The notes below the pieces were generated by a model that saw only the letters and a program-made list of their open reading frames with translations, ran no database searches and was not told the DNA's origin. Shown here piece after piece: positions 1 through 12,878 of a stretch of DNA of 64,000 bases. The stretch covers positions 186,001 to 250,000 of the forward strand of contig CAJNYU010001115.1 of assembly GCA_905331475.1 (NCBI GenBank), read 5' to 3'. The DNA is from Rotaria socialis. Its lineage: Eukaryota > Rotifera > Eurotatoria > Philodinida > Philodinidae. The position numbers and the translations under genes were made by a program. Position 1 is the first letter of the stretch. Each line of letters opens with the position of its first letter.

Positions 1-1481
1 TATGCAATATTTGATAAAGAATCGTCTGTACATGAATTACTTTTAGCTAGTTGTCAACAACCACAACGTAATTCTGATGGTCGTTGTGAATATTATCTTA
101 ATCTTAACAGTCAACGATCGGCTTCGAAACGTAAAAGTGTAAGTTGATCTTCTCATTTTTAAAATGTATACTGGGGATTAAATGGTTGATACCCTTCAGT
201 TACTCGGGTCTGGTGGCTATTGCCATTATCAGTTCTTTAATTAAACACTTCAGGATGAAAATATTAACTACGTTTTCCTTTTAGATTCAACTAATACCAT
301 GGTTTGTAAGTATTGCAATGATTTCTGTTCAATATCAATAGAGAACATATCATTTTGGTTATATAGACGGAAGATGCACAATGGATGTCGTCGAATCGAC
401 ACGATGCAGCCATGTGTGAATTACTCAAAGATGATCCATATAAGACCACAGTCTTTGTTGGAGCTTTACATGGTAGATTATTGTTGAGATTTTGCAATCA
501 ATTAATTTTTAATGATTTTTAGGTATGATGACTGCATATGCACTTGCTCGTATATTCTCTAAATTATTTGGTGAAGTTGATTTTGCTGCTATTGATACTG
601 ATCGTAATAAATATCCAATTGGTAAGTTTAATTCTTCGATTTGATTATGAACTTGTTTTTTGTTTGTTTGTTATCATTTAGGTTCTGGCCGTGTTATTTT
701 TACTAGTATTCACAGTTATTTCAGTGCAATGACGGTTCGTTTTTATTTGAAAAAAATATCAATATACTAATTTGTATTTCTTTTTGAATAGGCTAATTAT
801 GTATTTATTGATTGTGAACGATTTTCAAAAGTGGTTCGTATTTCAAGTTTTTTGTTTCTATTTCTTTCGAAAAGTGTATTGTCTTCAGAGAAGAATAACA
901 AATCTTTTCTCAGTTTACACTTCTCTACTCACGGAATCGTGGAAAGAGATTCATTATGGTTGATTGCCATTTTTGTTCCTTCTGTAGAAGGTATTTTGCC
1001 TTAACGCTTCTTTTTAAGTGAGGTTTTATTATTAGTCTTATACTAAACAAGTCACTTCGATCTACTATTTGAATTATTCAACAGCTTCTCATTGCATAAA
1101 AATTAAGCATTCAAAGTGAAGAATACTACAAGTCTAACACCATCTTTCAACTGTAGAGTAAAATATTCGCATGACTATCGTGATAAAGAGAAAACTACTA
1201 TAATCGAACTTGAAAGACAGTTAACATATTCATTAGTATGTATCTCGTAATATTTATTATAGATTCAATTGGATCCTTATTTGGTTGACGCTCAAACCTG
1301 TAGTGGTACAAATGGTCAATCATGCACTCAATTGGGTAAATACTTCTGTCGATCACTTGCCTGTTGGAAATATTTTTGTGACAAATGTTGGACAAGAGCA
1401 CACACGGGTATTAATAGTCAGCAACCATTAACTGAAGCGCTCGCTCATAAACCACTAATGCGTAATGCAAGTGTTTCTTGA
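1..1481 (+). CDS. CPEB1: CPEB1/Orb cytoplasmic polyadenylation element-binding protein, 3' part
   Basis: This is the C-terminal part of an mRNA-binding translational regulator that binds U-rich CPE elements in 3' UTRs; the 5' exons lie outside the window. I read exons 1-138, 285-305, 367-472, 523-621, 682-734, 792-833 and 1263-1481, 225 codons plus a TGA. The product holds the end of RRM1, a linker with IPWF, RRM2 ([27 protein letters not shown]) and a cysteine-rich ZZ-type zinc domain (KYFC, CxxxxC, CDKCW, RAH). The wording GALHGM, KYPIGSGRV and the ending PLMRN matches the CPEB1/Orb class rather than CPEB2-4. The first knuckle of the zinc domain is C-x7-C where CPEB1 normally has C-x2-C. 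The last intron (834-1262) is much longer than the others. Identity is firm; exact ends of the small exons are inferred from phase. Confidence 0.9.
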
Positions 1482-2255
1482 TTGAGTTTGTTTTTTCTTG
1501 TTTTCTTTTTTGTTTGAAAGTAAGAGTTATGCATTTCTGTTGACTGTTTTTTTTGTCTCCTTTTTGTGTTTGAGATGCATTTCATGTTCGTCTATATCTC
1601 TGTTGAATGGTTCAATTGTTTGTGTTCGTTTTTTTCTCTTCTTGTTCCACTGTACCGGTGATTCGCTCTATTGTCAAGGTGGACTTCGTCGTGTTTTGTG
1701 ATAAATTTTCTTTCTTGCGCCTTTTTTTCTCTATATGTATGGTTTTCTAGTATAACCTTTTCTTTTGTTATTTGTTATTTGATGTTTATTTTCGTGCATC
1801 TTTAAGATATTGTACTTTGAAAAAAGAGATAACGATTGAATATATATAAAAACACGCACATAGAATTCGTATGCGTTTGGAAGGTTAAACATTATTATGC
1901 CTTTTTAATACAGTCATAAGCAAATATTACAATGATATCGCTATCAAAGTAATATCTTTACATTCTAGTACAAAAGATGGTAGAAACGAAGAATAGTAAT
2001 GGGCTGGTTTCTTTTACAGAACGGTGCTCGTTATGAAGGATAGAGAGAACAAGAAAAAAAAACTAGCAATAGACCAGAAGAGAAATAAGAAAAAAGAGAA
2101 AAGAAAAAAAACGTGGTCTGTATTATTGGGCGTAAAAAGATACGGCACAGACTCGTATAAACGAACGACAAACATTTAGAGGCTAAACGCAAGTATCACA
2201 ACCGATTGTACTTACATAAATCAAAGTTCATTCAAACGTATTCGAAAATTTTATC
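1482..2255. other. Intergenic stretch between CPEB1 and the SLC30 gene
   Basis: This stretch holds the T-rich 3' flank of CPEB1, an A/G-rich tract around 2040-2115 and the 5' flank of the next gene. I see no further gene in it. Confidence 0.6.
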
Positions 2256-4555
2256 ATGATATTGGCCATTGCTTTATTAGTTAATAATCTAGGCTTGTTC
2301 ATTTTGGAAGTCATCGGACATCATGTTTGTCATAGTGGTACGAATTGTTTTTTCGGAAAGAAATAAGTGACATAAATTTGCGTTTATTTTATGTCGTTTA
2401 TTTAAAAAAGTTGTGATGCTTCTTGATGGTTATTATCATCTATGTCAAGCTATTCTATGTACAGTACGGATCGTATCACGTCGAGTGAGTTCAAAAACCA
2501 AAATAAATATCTTGAAAATAATTTTACTTTTCTTCAAACCTATCTATAGATTCAATTCACGTATACATCCCGGCATACATATGGTTTGGCTCGAGGTAAT
2601 TCATCTTCAATTAATAGTTATTATACAAATTGATATGTGCATTTGCTTTTCTTTCTCGATTCCATAAGTTGGCGTTGTTGGTGAATTAGTTGCCTTTATT
2701 AGTTTTCTTTCGTTATCTGTTTCGGTGTTTCTTGAAAGTGTTAAACATCTTGTTGATGTTGTTTTTATCTTACCGCAACGAGAGAATAATAGTACAACAT
2801 TGTTCACTGCTCATGGGCACGGTAAGATTTTATTGTTAAGTATTAATTAAACAATAGCGTTATCGTTTCATCTAGAACATATTCATAGTATTATTGATCA
2901 TCCTAAATTTATTCTTGGTGTTGGTATTTATGCAACTGTATCTAATTGTTTATTAGGCGTTGCAATACTCTGTAGGTGAGATAGGGTATTTAATATAAAA
3001 GCGTAAAAATATTTCTTCTAGACAACGTGATAAAACGCGCAAGGAAATTGAAACAACAATTAAAACATTCAAAACAACATCTTCAACACCCATTACCGAA
3101 GAAATTGCTTTCGAAATCTTGTATGCATGAAAGTTTATTTATATTCTTTGTTCCGCAGTGGAAGTAAACAGTATTAAAATGAATTTTTTCTTTGGCCATT
3201 CGAGTATCGCCGATGACAACGTGAACGGAAGGCTTCACTAGATAAAAATTAGAGGTATGCTCAGAAGGACGGCTAAGACCTCTTTAGAGAAAGTTGAGCC
3301 TCTCCTCACTAGAGTTTTTTCTGGTTACGCTTCTAGCTAAAATAAAAGTCAAGCAAGAGAAGTGATCAGCAGATTTATATGAAAGATCTTCAGAAAACTA
3401 AGATCAGAAGAACGTGCTGTGATACCGAGCACTATTTCCTCTATCGAATATATTGATTTTAAAAGTTCTTTTAAGATGGGGACGACGAGCCAGCTGTTTT
3501 TGTTGATCTCAACTTTTTACATGAACCTGCTGGTAGCGATTCACTTGAGTTTCGCAATAAATTTAACCACAACTTACACTAGCTGTTGCCCTGATAGATC
3601 AGCAATACTTCGTTTTTTGTTTAACTTTATCAGACCGTTATAAATATCTAAATAATTAAGAAGATAAGAAATAAAAATGGCCTCATTAATTTGTTTATTC
3701 TATTGTAGTACTTATTTCGGATACACTGTCGACGAATCATTCGTTTCTTCAAGTACTCAATATGTTACTGGGTCCTCTAGCAATATTAGCTTGTGGCATA
3801 TTATTGATAATGCTATCTGAAGCGTATCATGTTCGAGTCATATACACTCGTCTTGTTGATCCAATCATTGGCTGTTTTCTCTTTCTTTCGTATTTTCTGA
3901 TGATTTGTGTACCAAGTAAATAGTATTCTATTATACATTCTATCAATGAAAATATTCTTCTAGTTCGAGAGGTCGTACATCTCGTTTTACAAGCTAAACC
4001 GAATGGTCTTAAATCTGATGAAATCGAAGCAACCATTATTGCATCTGTATGTTGAGTACTATAATTCGAAAAGAAGAGAATTTTGTTTGTTTTTAGATTC
4101 CAGGTGTGTCAAAAATTCATGAATTTCATGTATGGCGTTTAACACCACAAAAAACTTTAGCAACAATTCATATTGTTTTTAATACAACAAAAGATATACT
4201 TGCTAAATATCAAAATGTCTCCTTAATATTTAAAGCACATCATATTGATCATGTTACAATACAACCTGAATTTTCATTGGTGAATATCGAATTTATACTC
4301 TCATTTTACATCTTATTATTCCTGTCTTCTGTATTTTAGCTTCCAGGTGAAATTGCAAAGCTGACAAATGAGCAACAATCCTCAGTTCAAAATCATGAAT
4401 GTAGTACAATTCAATGTTCGGAGAAAACAACAATTGAAGAGATCGATGGCGAAGATGAGACACCATCATCAATACCTAAAAATCATTTTCATCGTCGTAG
4501 TAGTATAAGTTTAAATTCAATTGAATCAGAAAATGAAAGCAAAACAATAGGATAA
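2256..4555 (+). CDS. SLC30A1-like: ZnT1-like cation diffusion facilitator (SLC30) with altered metal site
   Basis: Exons 2256-2337, 2411-2484, 2550-2595, 2669-2821, 2876-2971, 3022-3120, 3709-3915, 3964-4046, 4097-4279 and 4340-4555 join to 412 residues. The fold is that of SLC30 transporters, which export zinc or manganese in exchange for protons: six hydrophobic segments, a basic His/Lys-rich loop after the fourth, and a cytoplasmic domain with IPGVSKIHEFHVWRL and HVTIQPEF, as in ZnT1/ZnT10. RHTYGLARVGVVGEL fits ZnT1 KNTFGWIRAEVMGAL without gaps. In TM2 the usual DSFHMLSD reads DGYYHLCQ, and in TM5 the usual HVLGD reads QVLNM, so all four HxxxD ligands are replaced (H to Y, D to Q, H to Q, D to M). 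The frame is whole, so this looks like a kept protein with another role, not a pseudogene. The donor at 2972 was chosen because it is the one that keeps the frame. The intron at 3121-3708 is long. Confidence 0.85.
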
Positions 4556-6656
4556 TGTGCAGAATTATTATGTCGAAAATAGTACTGTATCCATGTGATC
4601 GATTTATCAGTTGTTGTTAATAGCGACAAATGAAAACTTTATTTTTTTTTGCCTTTTCTATTTTGAGATATATTAGTCTTAGTCACTGCTTGCGATGCAC
4701 CATAATTTATGGTTGAAAATTGATTTGTGTAGGAAAGATGAAAGTGTACAACCCGCTTTGATGAAATTACTTGTGTGCCTTGATGGATGAATAATTTTAC
4801 TCAATTTTGTTTTTAATTTTAAATATAATACTTAAACTAATTGTTGCTATTTCTCAAACATGTTTTCTAAAATGAAAAAATCGTTATATAAAGCAAGCTT
4901 GTGTGAAACTCGATAGACAGGAGATAATCATTCGGCAGCTGTATAAACTATTAGAAAAGAAACGAGAGAAAACTATCAATGTTGAAGAAAGATATAAACA
5001 AGAGTCTCGGGAATAATCCGCTTGTCGTGAAAAGCGTAGTATCATAGTTACTCACAAAGATACAGGAATCAGCTGAGAGGAAGTCTACACCAGCATTTTC
5101 ATCAGCTTCTGTTAACATTTAGTCAATAAGCCGTGATATCAAAGCAAAAATACAAAAAACCATCTGAGAGAATGAAAATCAGAATTTATCTTGAGAGTGC
5201 CTGCCTATCGTTGGTATGCAAACATATCTCTTCAGTGTCAGAAGAAGGAACGAGATGTATATTTCTGAAGAGACAGTTGACCGCCTACCTTGAATCATTC
5301 TTGCCCAAAGTTGAAGTCTGTTGGTTTTCATTTGCTGATAATTAGTATATAATTATATCAAGGTGGAAAAGGCGTATTTTGTATTTTGAAAATCCAAACC
5401 GTGAATGATGGAATTTCTATCTGAATTTTTTCCATATGTAGGTTTTATGACCCTTAGGATGTTCTAAACTTTTCAGCGCAAACGGATGTTTTCTTCTCAT
5501 GGTTATGAATGCGCAAGAAATGCTCATTTCACGGCACGATCAGAAAATCCAGTTTTTTTGAACATTTAATATTTTAAGGAGGAAACATTTGCTCGGGTTG
5601 AAACTTTTAGGATCTTCTATGGACCATGAAACCTAGATATGCGAAGAATGTCAGATCGAAACTACGTCATTCACAGGGAGGGAAGTGCTTTTCAATTTTG
5701 GAATTTTTCGGATTTCAAAATCCCGAAAATCCGCCGTTTTCTCCTTGATATATATATAATGTATTTTATAGAGATATTTCACTGGTTTTCGAACATAGAT
5801 TTTGTGAGCTACTGTGCTGCTAATTACCAGGATTTATTTGAACTGAGAAATGTGCTATGTGTACCTGTGTCACGAGAATCTTTCAGTTGTATTTAGGTTT
5901 ATCACGCATGTGAGCGAAACGACGGAGACAGTCAAAAACAAATCCATAATCACGTAGTTCTATACATTCCTAAATGAGGTATTTAATGCTGCTTCATAAA
6001 AGTAGTGTGATAAATGATAAATCAACAACGAGATTAGAAAAGTACAAATGTTACAATATGCCTAGGAAGTATTTGACCTTAAACTAAAATCGGTGCTTAC
6101 TCACTTCTATAAAGCAATTACAGCTGCAATCGTTCATTGTATTGATTTAGTTATACATATCAATTCAAAGATTTTCAATAATGTATAGCGAACTAATAAA
6201 GAAGAGACAATTGACTAAAATGCCATTGTCAATCATTGTAACGGTCAAACCGATCAAATTACATCGGTTCGTACGTGATTTATTTCTAATCAATAAACTT
6301 CACAAAATTGAAACATATAAAGATTGTTTGCAGTTGTATCGAAAGATATTAATACTAGATTATTGAAGAGTTACCAGTAAGATATAACCAACTCTACTAG
6401 GTTATTACCATATCGAGTGACATCTATCAAAACTGTATATTGATAATAGAAGTATATGACTATTTGTTTGCAAACAACAGATTAGTGTAGTAAGTCAGAG
6501 CAACACTTGACAGCAAAAGAACAAGATACGTAGCGTTCGAAGGCGCATAGCAAGCGTGTATCTATTTATTTAGGATAGATTTTTCTTTGCTATCTAGTTA
6601 TACATCGTATGTCCTTATCAAGAAGCATAGGTTTCTCGTACATTGAAATGTTTTAG
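4556..6656. other. Intergenic, 2.1 kb
   Basis: This is the 3' flank of the SLC30 gene and the 5' flank of SLC12A9. A short inverted repeat (CGGATTT at 5709-5715 against AAATCCG at 5727-5733) is the only structure noted. The open frames here are short and lack splice logic or family motifs. I see no gene. Confidence 0.55.
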
Positions 6657-9600
6657 ATGAATAGCCTCAATCGTTTACGATCATCAATTAATCGTTCATT
6701 TATTTCATCGAAAACTAATGATTCAAATTCGGATTTAGTCGCACAAGAAGGATTTTCAATATTAAATCGTCATTTCACTGCACATAAACGTTTCGATCTA
6801 TCCGCCAATAGTCAACAACAATTCGCAGCGTCTTTAGAAACTTTAAATCAAATAAATAATACATTATCACAATCATCGACTGGTGGGATCGAACGAAATG
6901 GAGATAATAGTGGAGTTGTATCAAATAATAAAAAACGTACACTCAATACAATACCAGGCGTTTTTTGTCCAATTGCTTTGTCAATGTTTGCTATATCGAT
7001 ATTTATGCGTATGAGTTTTGTTATTGCACATGCAGGTGTTTTACAAGCACTATTACAATTAGGTCTTTGTTTTTTAATACTTTTTTGTACATTATTAAGT
7101 GTTTGTGCATTAGCAACCAATGGGGCTATTGACGGTGGTGGTGTCTATCATATGATATCGCGTACATTAGGACCAGAATTCGGTGGTGCTATAGGTCTGT
7201 TATTTTTCTGCGCAAATATTATTAGTAATGGGCAAAGTGTAGCTGCCCTTGTTGAAGCATTAGTTGAAAGTTTTGGACGAGGAAGTAAGAAAATTGAAAT
7301 TCATGTAGATAGACGAGAATAAAATGAATTTTAGGCGAGTCAAATATTTTTCATGGAACACATTGGTGGAGGTTTTTATATGGAACATTAATTAATATGG
7401 TTAGTCTAATAACATGTTTACTTGGTTCATCGTTATTCTCTGTGGCTGCATTTTTTATATTTATTCTTGTATGTTTTGTTTATCTTATGGTTGTTTTATC
7501 ATTTTTTATTGTTGGTCCTCATCTTGTTTTGATACCAAAAGTGAATTCATATGCTTATGATAATCAACCATTTCTAAATAACAAAACAGATTTTCTCTAT
7601 GGACATTACACGAGTTTTAGTTCAGCGACGATGAAAGAAAATCTTTATGGAAATTATACAATTGATTATACAACTGGCAACACAATGAATTTTGCTACTG
7701 TTTTTGGCATTCTGTTTTCTAGTATAACTGGTCTATTGGCTGGAGCGAATATGTCAGGTATGAATTGAAGAGAATTAGTTAGAAAAGGAATATCATTGTG
7801 TTCTGATTCCAAGATTGAAATTATTCTTTGTGCTCTTTCTTGGATAAGAGGAGTGAAGGAATATTGACGAATTATGCAAGCCCATTATTTCTTTAGATCG
7901 GTCACTTTTACTAAAAACAAGACAATACGGTAGTAGACTAGAAGTTTGACCAAAATACGTATAGAAGCATACTTTGAGGGTTGATTTTTCAAGATTTTTG
8001 CAAAGATCTCGAGCGAAATTTGAGGGCAAGATTTAATCATAATACATAGATTTTCATGTTCCGGAAACTGTTTATAGTTAGTCGAAAGGAAAAAGCGATT
8101 ACTGGCTAGAAATATAATCACTCATGAGAATATCTCGCGAGTCTAAATTCACTATCTCGAACTCTTTTTAAGATAATCATAGATTACTAAAGTTTAAAAA
8201 GTAGTTATAATCGAAAATCGAAAAAGCTCCATCCATTGGACAACTTTTGTTTGATAATCTTGTAATTGATAACTTCAATATGTTAATACTCTTATGGTTA
8301 TCTGTTCTAATCAATCATCTTGTCTATCCTAGGTGAATTAAAACAGCCAAGTCGAAGTATTCCATCTGGTTCAATATCTGCCATTGTATTCGTATTTTTC
8401 ATATTTACTACAGAAACATTTCTCATAGCTGGAACAACAGATCGGTTTGTTGAATTTTCACATCTCTTATAGTAAATTATTCGTACTGACTTTCTTTTTC
8501 CAGATATACCTTATTAAATAATTATTTATTTTTACAAGATATCAATATTTGGAAACCATTTGTTATAATAGGAATAATAGCTGCCGTGTTTTCTGCATGT
8601 CTCTCTGGAATGATTGGTGCATCAAGAATATTAGAAGCATTATCTGCCGATGAAATATTTGGTATAGATGAAACTAGACTTTTTCCGTTAACAATAAAAT
8701 CTTTTATTTCGAATCTAGGTTCAATGTTACATTGGGTTCGACTTGGAACCACACGTCGTGGTAATCCCATGGCAGCTGTATTGTTTACTTTTATTCTTGT
8801 TGAAGTATGTTTTATTCAAAAACGTAGATATGATTGTTTTTCCTAAACGTTAATTTTAGTTAACTTTATTGATTGGTTCAATGAATAAAATAGCTCGAAT
8901 AGTAACAATATTTTTTCTTCTTGCTTATTTTGCTGTTAATCTATCCTGTCTGGCACTTGATTTGGCTTCAGCACCAAATTTCCGGCCCACATTTAAATAT
9001 TTTTCTTGGCATACAGCATTAATTGGTGCTATCGGAGCAATAACAATGTGTTTTATTGTATCGGCTGTATTTGCTTCGATTGCTATTGGAATTTTAGTTG
9101 GTCTTATTGCCATGTTACATCTACGAGATTTTCCACGAGCGTCATGGGGTTCAATATCTCAAGCATTGATTTTCCATCAGGTACGAAAATATCTTCTTCT
9201 GCTTGATCCACGTAAAGAACATGTGAAATTTTGGCGTCCACAATTGTTACTGCTCGTGGCAAATCCACGTTCAGCAATGAATCTAATTGATTTTATAAAT
9301 GATATGAAAAAAGGCGGACTTTTTATATTAGGCCATGTTAAAGTAAATAACCATTGCTCAAACGATACTTGCACATCAGAATATCCCTATTGGATATCTT
9401 TAATTGATCATATGAAAATAAAAGCGTTTGTTGACATGACAGCTGCACCGAATATTCGAGATGGTGCAACACAATTAATAAGATTATCGGGCTTAGGTAC
9501 TTCTGTGTTGCTTTTTTTTGTACAGCATTGTATTTCAATTTTGAATTGTCTTTCCATAGGTGGCCTTCGTCCGAATACAGTTATTCTTGGTTTCTATGAT

Positions 9601-10684
9601 GATACGATTCCAGAAGATAAATTACGCAGTCGACCTTTTTTTAAACGACATTGGCTTATACCGACTCGATTAAGAAATCCATCGCTTCTTCGACTACAAC
9701 ATCAAATGTCTGGATCGGATGATGTCGAAAGTACGAGCAATATCGGTAGACAAAATTCCTCGAACACTTTAGCATCTTCGAATGACAATGATTTACAATC
9801 AATACTTCAGTTTCCAGGTAGAAATATATTTTGCGTGATTGAAAAACTAATTTTTTGTGCTTTTTCTTCGTGACTAGTATTACGACAAAAGAATGAAGAA
9901 AAATTACTTGATGTTAGTTCGTATGTGCAAATTATTCAAGATGCACTTTATCTTAATAAAAGTGTTTGCCTTGCACGAAATTTCCCACTGTTGAAAAAAG
10001 ATAATATTGAAGTTGATAAACGAAAAGTATTCGTTGATGTTTGGCCGGTACGTTTAATTCATAATAGGAGAAAAACAAACAAAATATTGAAGACCTTTAT
10101 ATAAATTGAAAATAATGTTTATTTAGGTAAATTTCATTTTTCCTGAAACATCAAAACAATTTGATGTCACATGTCTTTACATGCTTCAATTAGCAACTAT
10201 AGTTTCAATGGTAAAACCGTGGAAAACTCATGCTGTATTACGTGTTTTTCTTTGTATTGATGCTCTCAATGATAATGCATTTCGTATCCAGCATTATCTC
10301 GATGAGTTGTTAAGTCAACTCCGTATTAATGCTCAAACACGAATGGTTTCTTGGGAAAATGTAACCAACGTTTTAAATAATCCATCAATAATTAATGAAA
10401 ATCCCGCAACGATTCCTATTGATCAAGCACAAACAGCAAATTCAACAACAGCATCGCCTACAAACGAATTTATTGATGTCAATAATGAATATATTCGTAG
10501 TATCAATGAACTTATTCGACAACAATGTGACAATACATCATGTCTATATTTATATTTACCACGACCACCACGTGACAAATCTCTGTTTCCACGTTATATA
10601 AAAGTTCTTGAAATGATATCAAACAATTTACCCCCGGTTATGTTTGTTCACGGTGTTTCTTCGGTAACCTGTATACAATTGTAA
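6657..10684 (+). CDS. SLC12A9: Solute carrier family 12 member 9 (CIP1-type cation-chloride cotransporter relative)
   Basis: Exons 6657-7284, 7335-7757, 8333-8444, 8504-8804, 8860-9496, 9560-9817, 9878-10047 and 10127-10684 join to 1028 residues (human SLC12A9 is about 914). About 100 hydrophilic residues precede a twelve-segment APC-type membrane core with GVFCPIALSMFAISIFMRM, CALATNGAIDGGGVYHMISRTLGPE, AGANMSGELKQPSRSIP and ALDLASAPNFRPTFKYFSWHT, then the large cytoplasmic C-terminal domain (HVKFWRPQLLLLV, NTVILGFYDD, YLPRPP, HGVSSVTC). This wording is diagnostic of SLC12A9, an orphan member linked to lysosomal or surface ion transport. About 20 extra residues follow FGIDE relative to vertebrates. 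The intron 9497-9559 is 63 bases long, a multiple of three without a stop, so retention would insert 21 residues. The 575-base intron 7758-8332 is the largest. Confidence 0.93.
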
Positions 10685-12036
10685 CTCTAAGACAATGTAA
10701 AAATTTCGACTTTTCTGTTATCATCATGTCAAAATATTTCAATCTAGTTTCTTCTATGCTCTTTTTTATTTCGTTTTTTATTTGCACGTGTTGTTCCTGT
10801 GTGTTTTTAGTCAAAATGTAAACGTCGCAATATGATTTATTTGCTAATCTATGATTAAATAATAGAAAAAGTGTTGATTCAATTTTACCATCAGATGGTA
10901 CAAAACGTCTTAAAACGTCACAAAAAATGAGACCATTTAGTTTACTGAGATTTAGAAAATAAACTACATTCGACAATAGAATGTGGCTTTCCTGATCTAA
11001 TCTTGATTTTCAATTGTAGCTTCTACTAGGCTTCAATGAGAGGTGTTCAACACTTTCGAAAATCCTTCCAATAGTTCCGCGAAAGATTCACTGAGTCAAT
11101 AAATTCTTAAATCTTCAGCTGCTTTTTATGCTTGATACTTCAAAACAAAATTTTTCGAAAAAAAAAATCATTGTAGAAGAACTTTGTCGCTTGATCAACT
11201 TATTTTTGGCAAATTGATTAACAGGAAAAAAAATAGTAGCATGAAAATCCCTGCAGGATACTTTTGTTTATTAAAAGAAAATTTACCTTGAATACATAGA
11301 GTTATTTTACGCGAAGTTTCAACAAAATGACGGGCGCTCATTTTGAAGACGAACACAAGAGAGCAATCAAATAAACGCATGCTGATCAAACAGAACTTTT
11401 CTGTCCTATAAAATCTGATAACTAATAAAGGGCAAGTGGTAGAAGAAAGAAAAGCATGAAAATTCAGCCAACTGCATTGACCTGAACACTGATCGACATC
11501 ATGTTAAGAAGCTTACCCGATTTGATCGAAAGAAATAGCGATAGTATATTCTACCCAATAAAATATTCATGTCATACCTTGATTTAGCACAAAAAAACTT
11601 TATGCAAAATATGGCAATAAAAGAAAGAAAAAAAATCGAATCTTCACTCAAGACAACATATAATACGTATTAAACATCTATAACGATCAATTTTTGTAGG
11701 TTAAACTGAAAAGTTTCTATTGAAAAAGTAAACTTACAAAATTATCTAGATAAGAAAAATAGAAAATTTTTAGTTAGATAATATTGATAGCGATGACCGT
11801 AGTGCAACCCATAGAGATAAATTCAAATAGCAAACGACACTATTAACCAACAAAAGATTAATCAATTGTTATGTTAACGAGCATTTCTTTTTCTTGATTC
11901 ATAGCTCGATAGACTCCTCATCATGTGTTTTTCTCTTAGTTACTGATTAAGATCAGTCATCAGTGTCGTCAATGATCAAAACTAACCGTGATGAAGCGCT
12001 TTTATTCTCGAGATATAACAAGCGATTCTTTCGCGC

Positions 12037-12058
12037 CTTGTTATCATATGATAACAAG
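12037..12058. repeat. Perfect 22-bp palindrome with opposed GATA motifs
   Basis: Arm CTTGTTATCAT is followed at once by its reverse complement, with no spacer. The centre contains TTATC and GATAA head to head, a form GATA-type factors could bind on both strands. Function is not shown. Confidence 0.8.
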
Positions 12059-12840
12059 AGTTGACAGCTAATATCTCGGTAGTTCCATCACGTATCAAAC
12101 ATAGACAAATTTAATGAGCATTTTTCAAACAGAACTAAAATTTTTATTATCAATCTTTTGGTTTTCACCAAGAGAAAAGTTTTGTTGGTTAACAAAACAA
12201 ATAGAGCGTTTTTTCAATTTTCGAAGAAAATCCAAAATGAGTAATTCTAACGATGAAAAACTAAGCATTCTCATATTAATAAGATTGATCGTCAATCGTC
12301 TCCGATGTACATTTGAAAAATCTGATCGATTAGGTGATTTCGTTTTGTCGTGCCAAATGTGACTTATGTCTCGATCGCGCAATCACACCCCGCGAGAGTC
12401 GCTTTTTTTGCCGATGGCACACATCGTTCATGTTTGACAAGTTCCTACAGTTCTTCTTCAATAATCAACTGCAATATGGCATCAATATGATCAGTGTCTC
12501 AAAGGAATTGAGAATACACATGCACAACACTCTCGTTTCGTCCGGCGAGTGTCGCACGCAATGATTGCGATTTAATTTCCGATCAGCACTCATGAGATGA
12601 CACATTCATTGCTACTTCTTCTTCTTCGATTTATAAACCAAAAAAACTAGTCGTAATGTTAAAGAATGAAGATTCTTCTTTGATTGTTCTGAAAAGAAAA
12701 CATCTTTAGTCTGATAGATTATTTTTACATGTCAAATGTTTTGCGTCAGTTCATTTAGTTGAGAGAAAAGATTGACTGGTTTGTTTGTTCAAACAATGTG
12801 TCTAATTGATCGTCATCTCCAGGTTTTTCTCGCTATTCTG

Positions 12841-12877
<37 letters not shown>

Positions 12878-12878
12878 A
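12841..12878. repeat. Compound (TA)n(TG)n microsatellite
   Basis: About ten TA units pass directly into about nine TG units. Similar TA, TG, CT or GAA runs recur at 18253-18276, 34425-34451, 36310-36331, 43250-43282 and 45910-45929. Confidence 0.9.

Noticed and set aside
3121-3708. Possible extra exon inside the SLC30 gene
   Set aside because: A frame-preserving join across it exists with the 2972 donor, and the ZnT1 alignment needs no added residues here.
9497-9559. Reading the SLC12A9 frame straight through as one exon
   Set aside because: Perfect GT/AG borders and the family sequence SGLG-GLRPNT show it is an intron.
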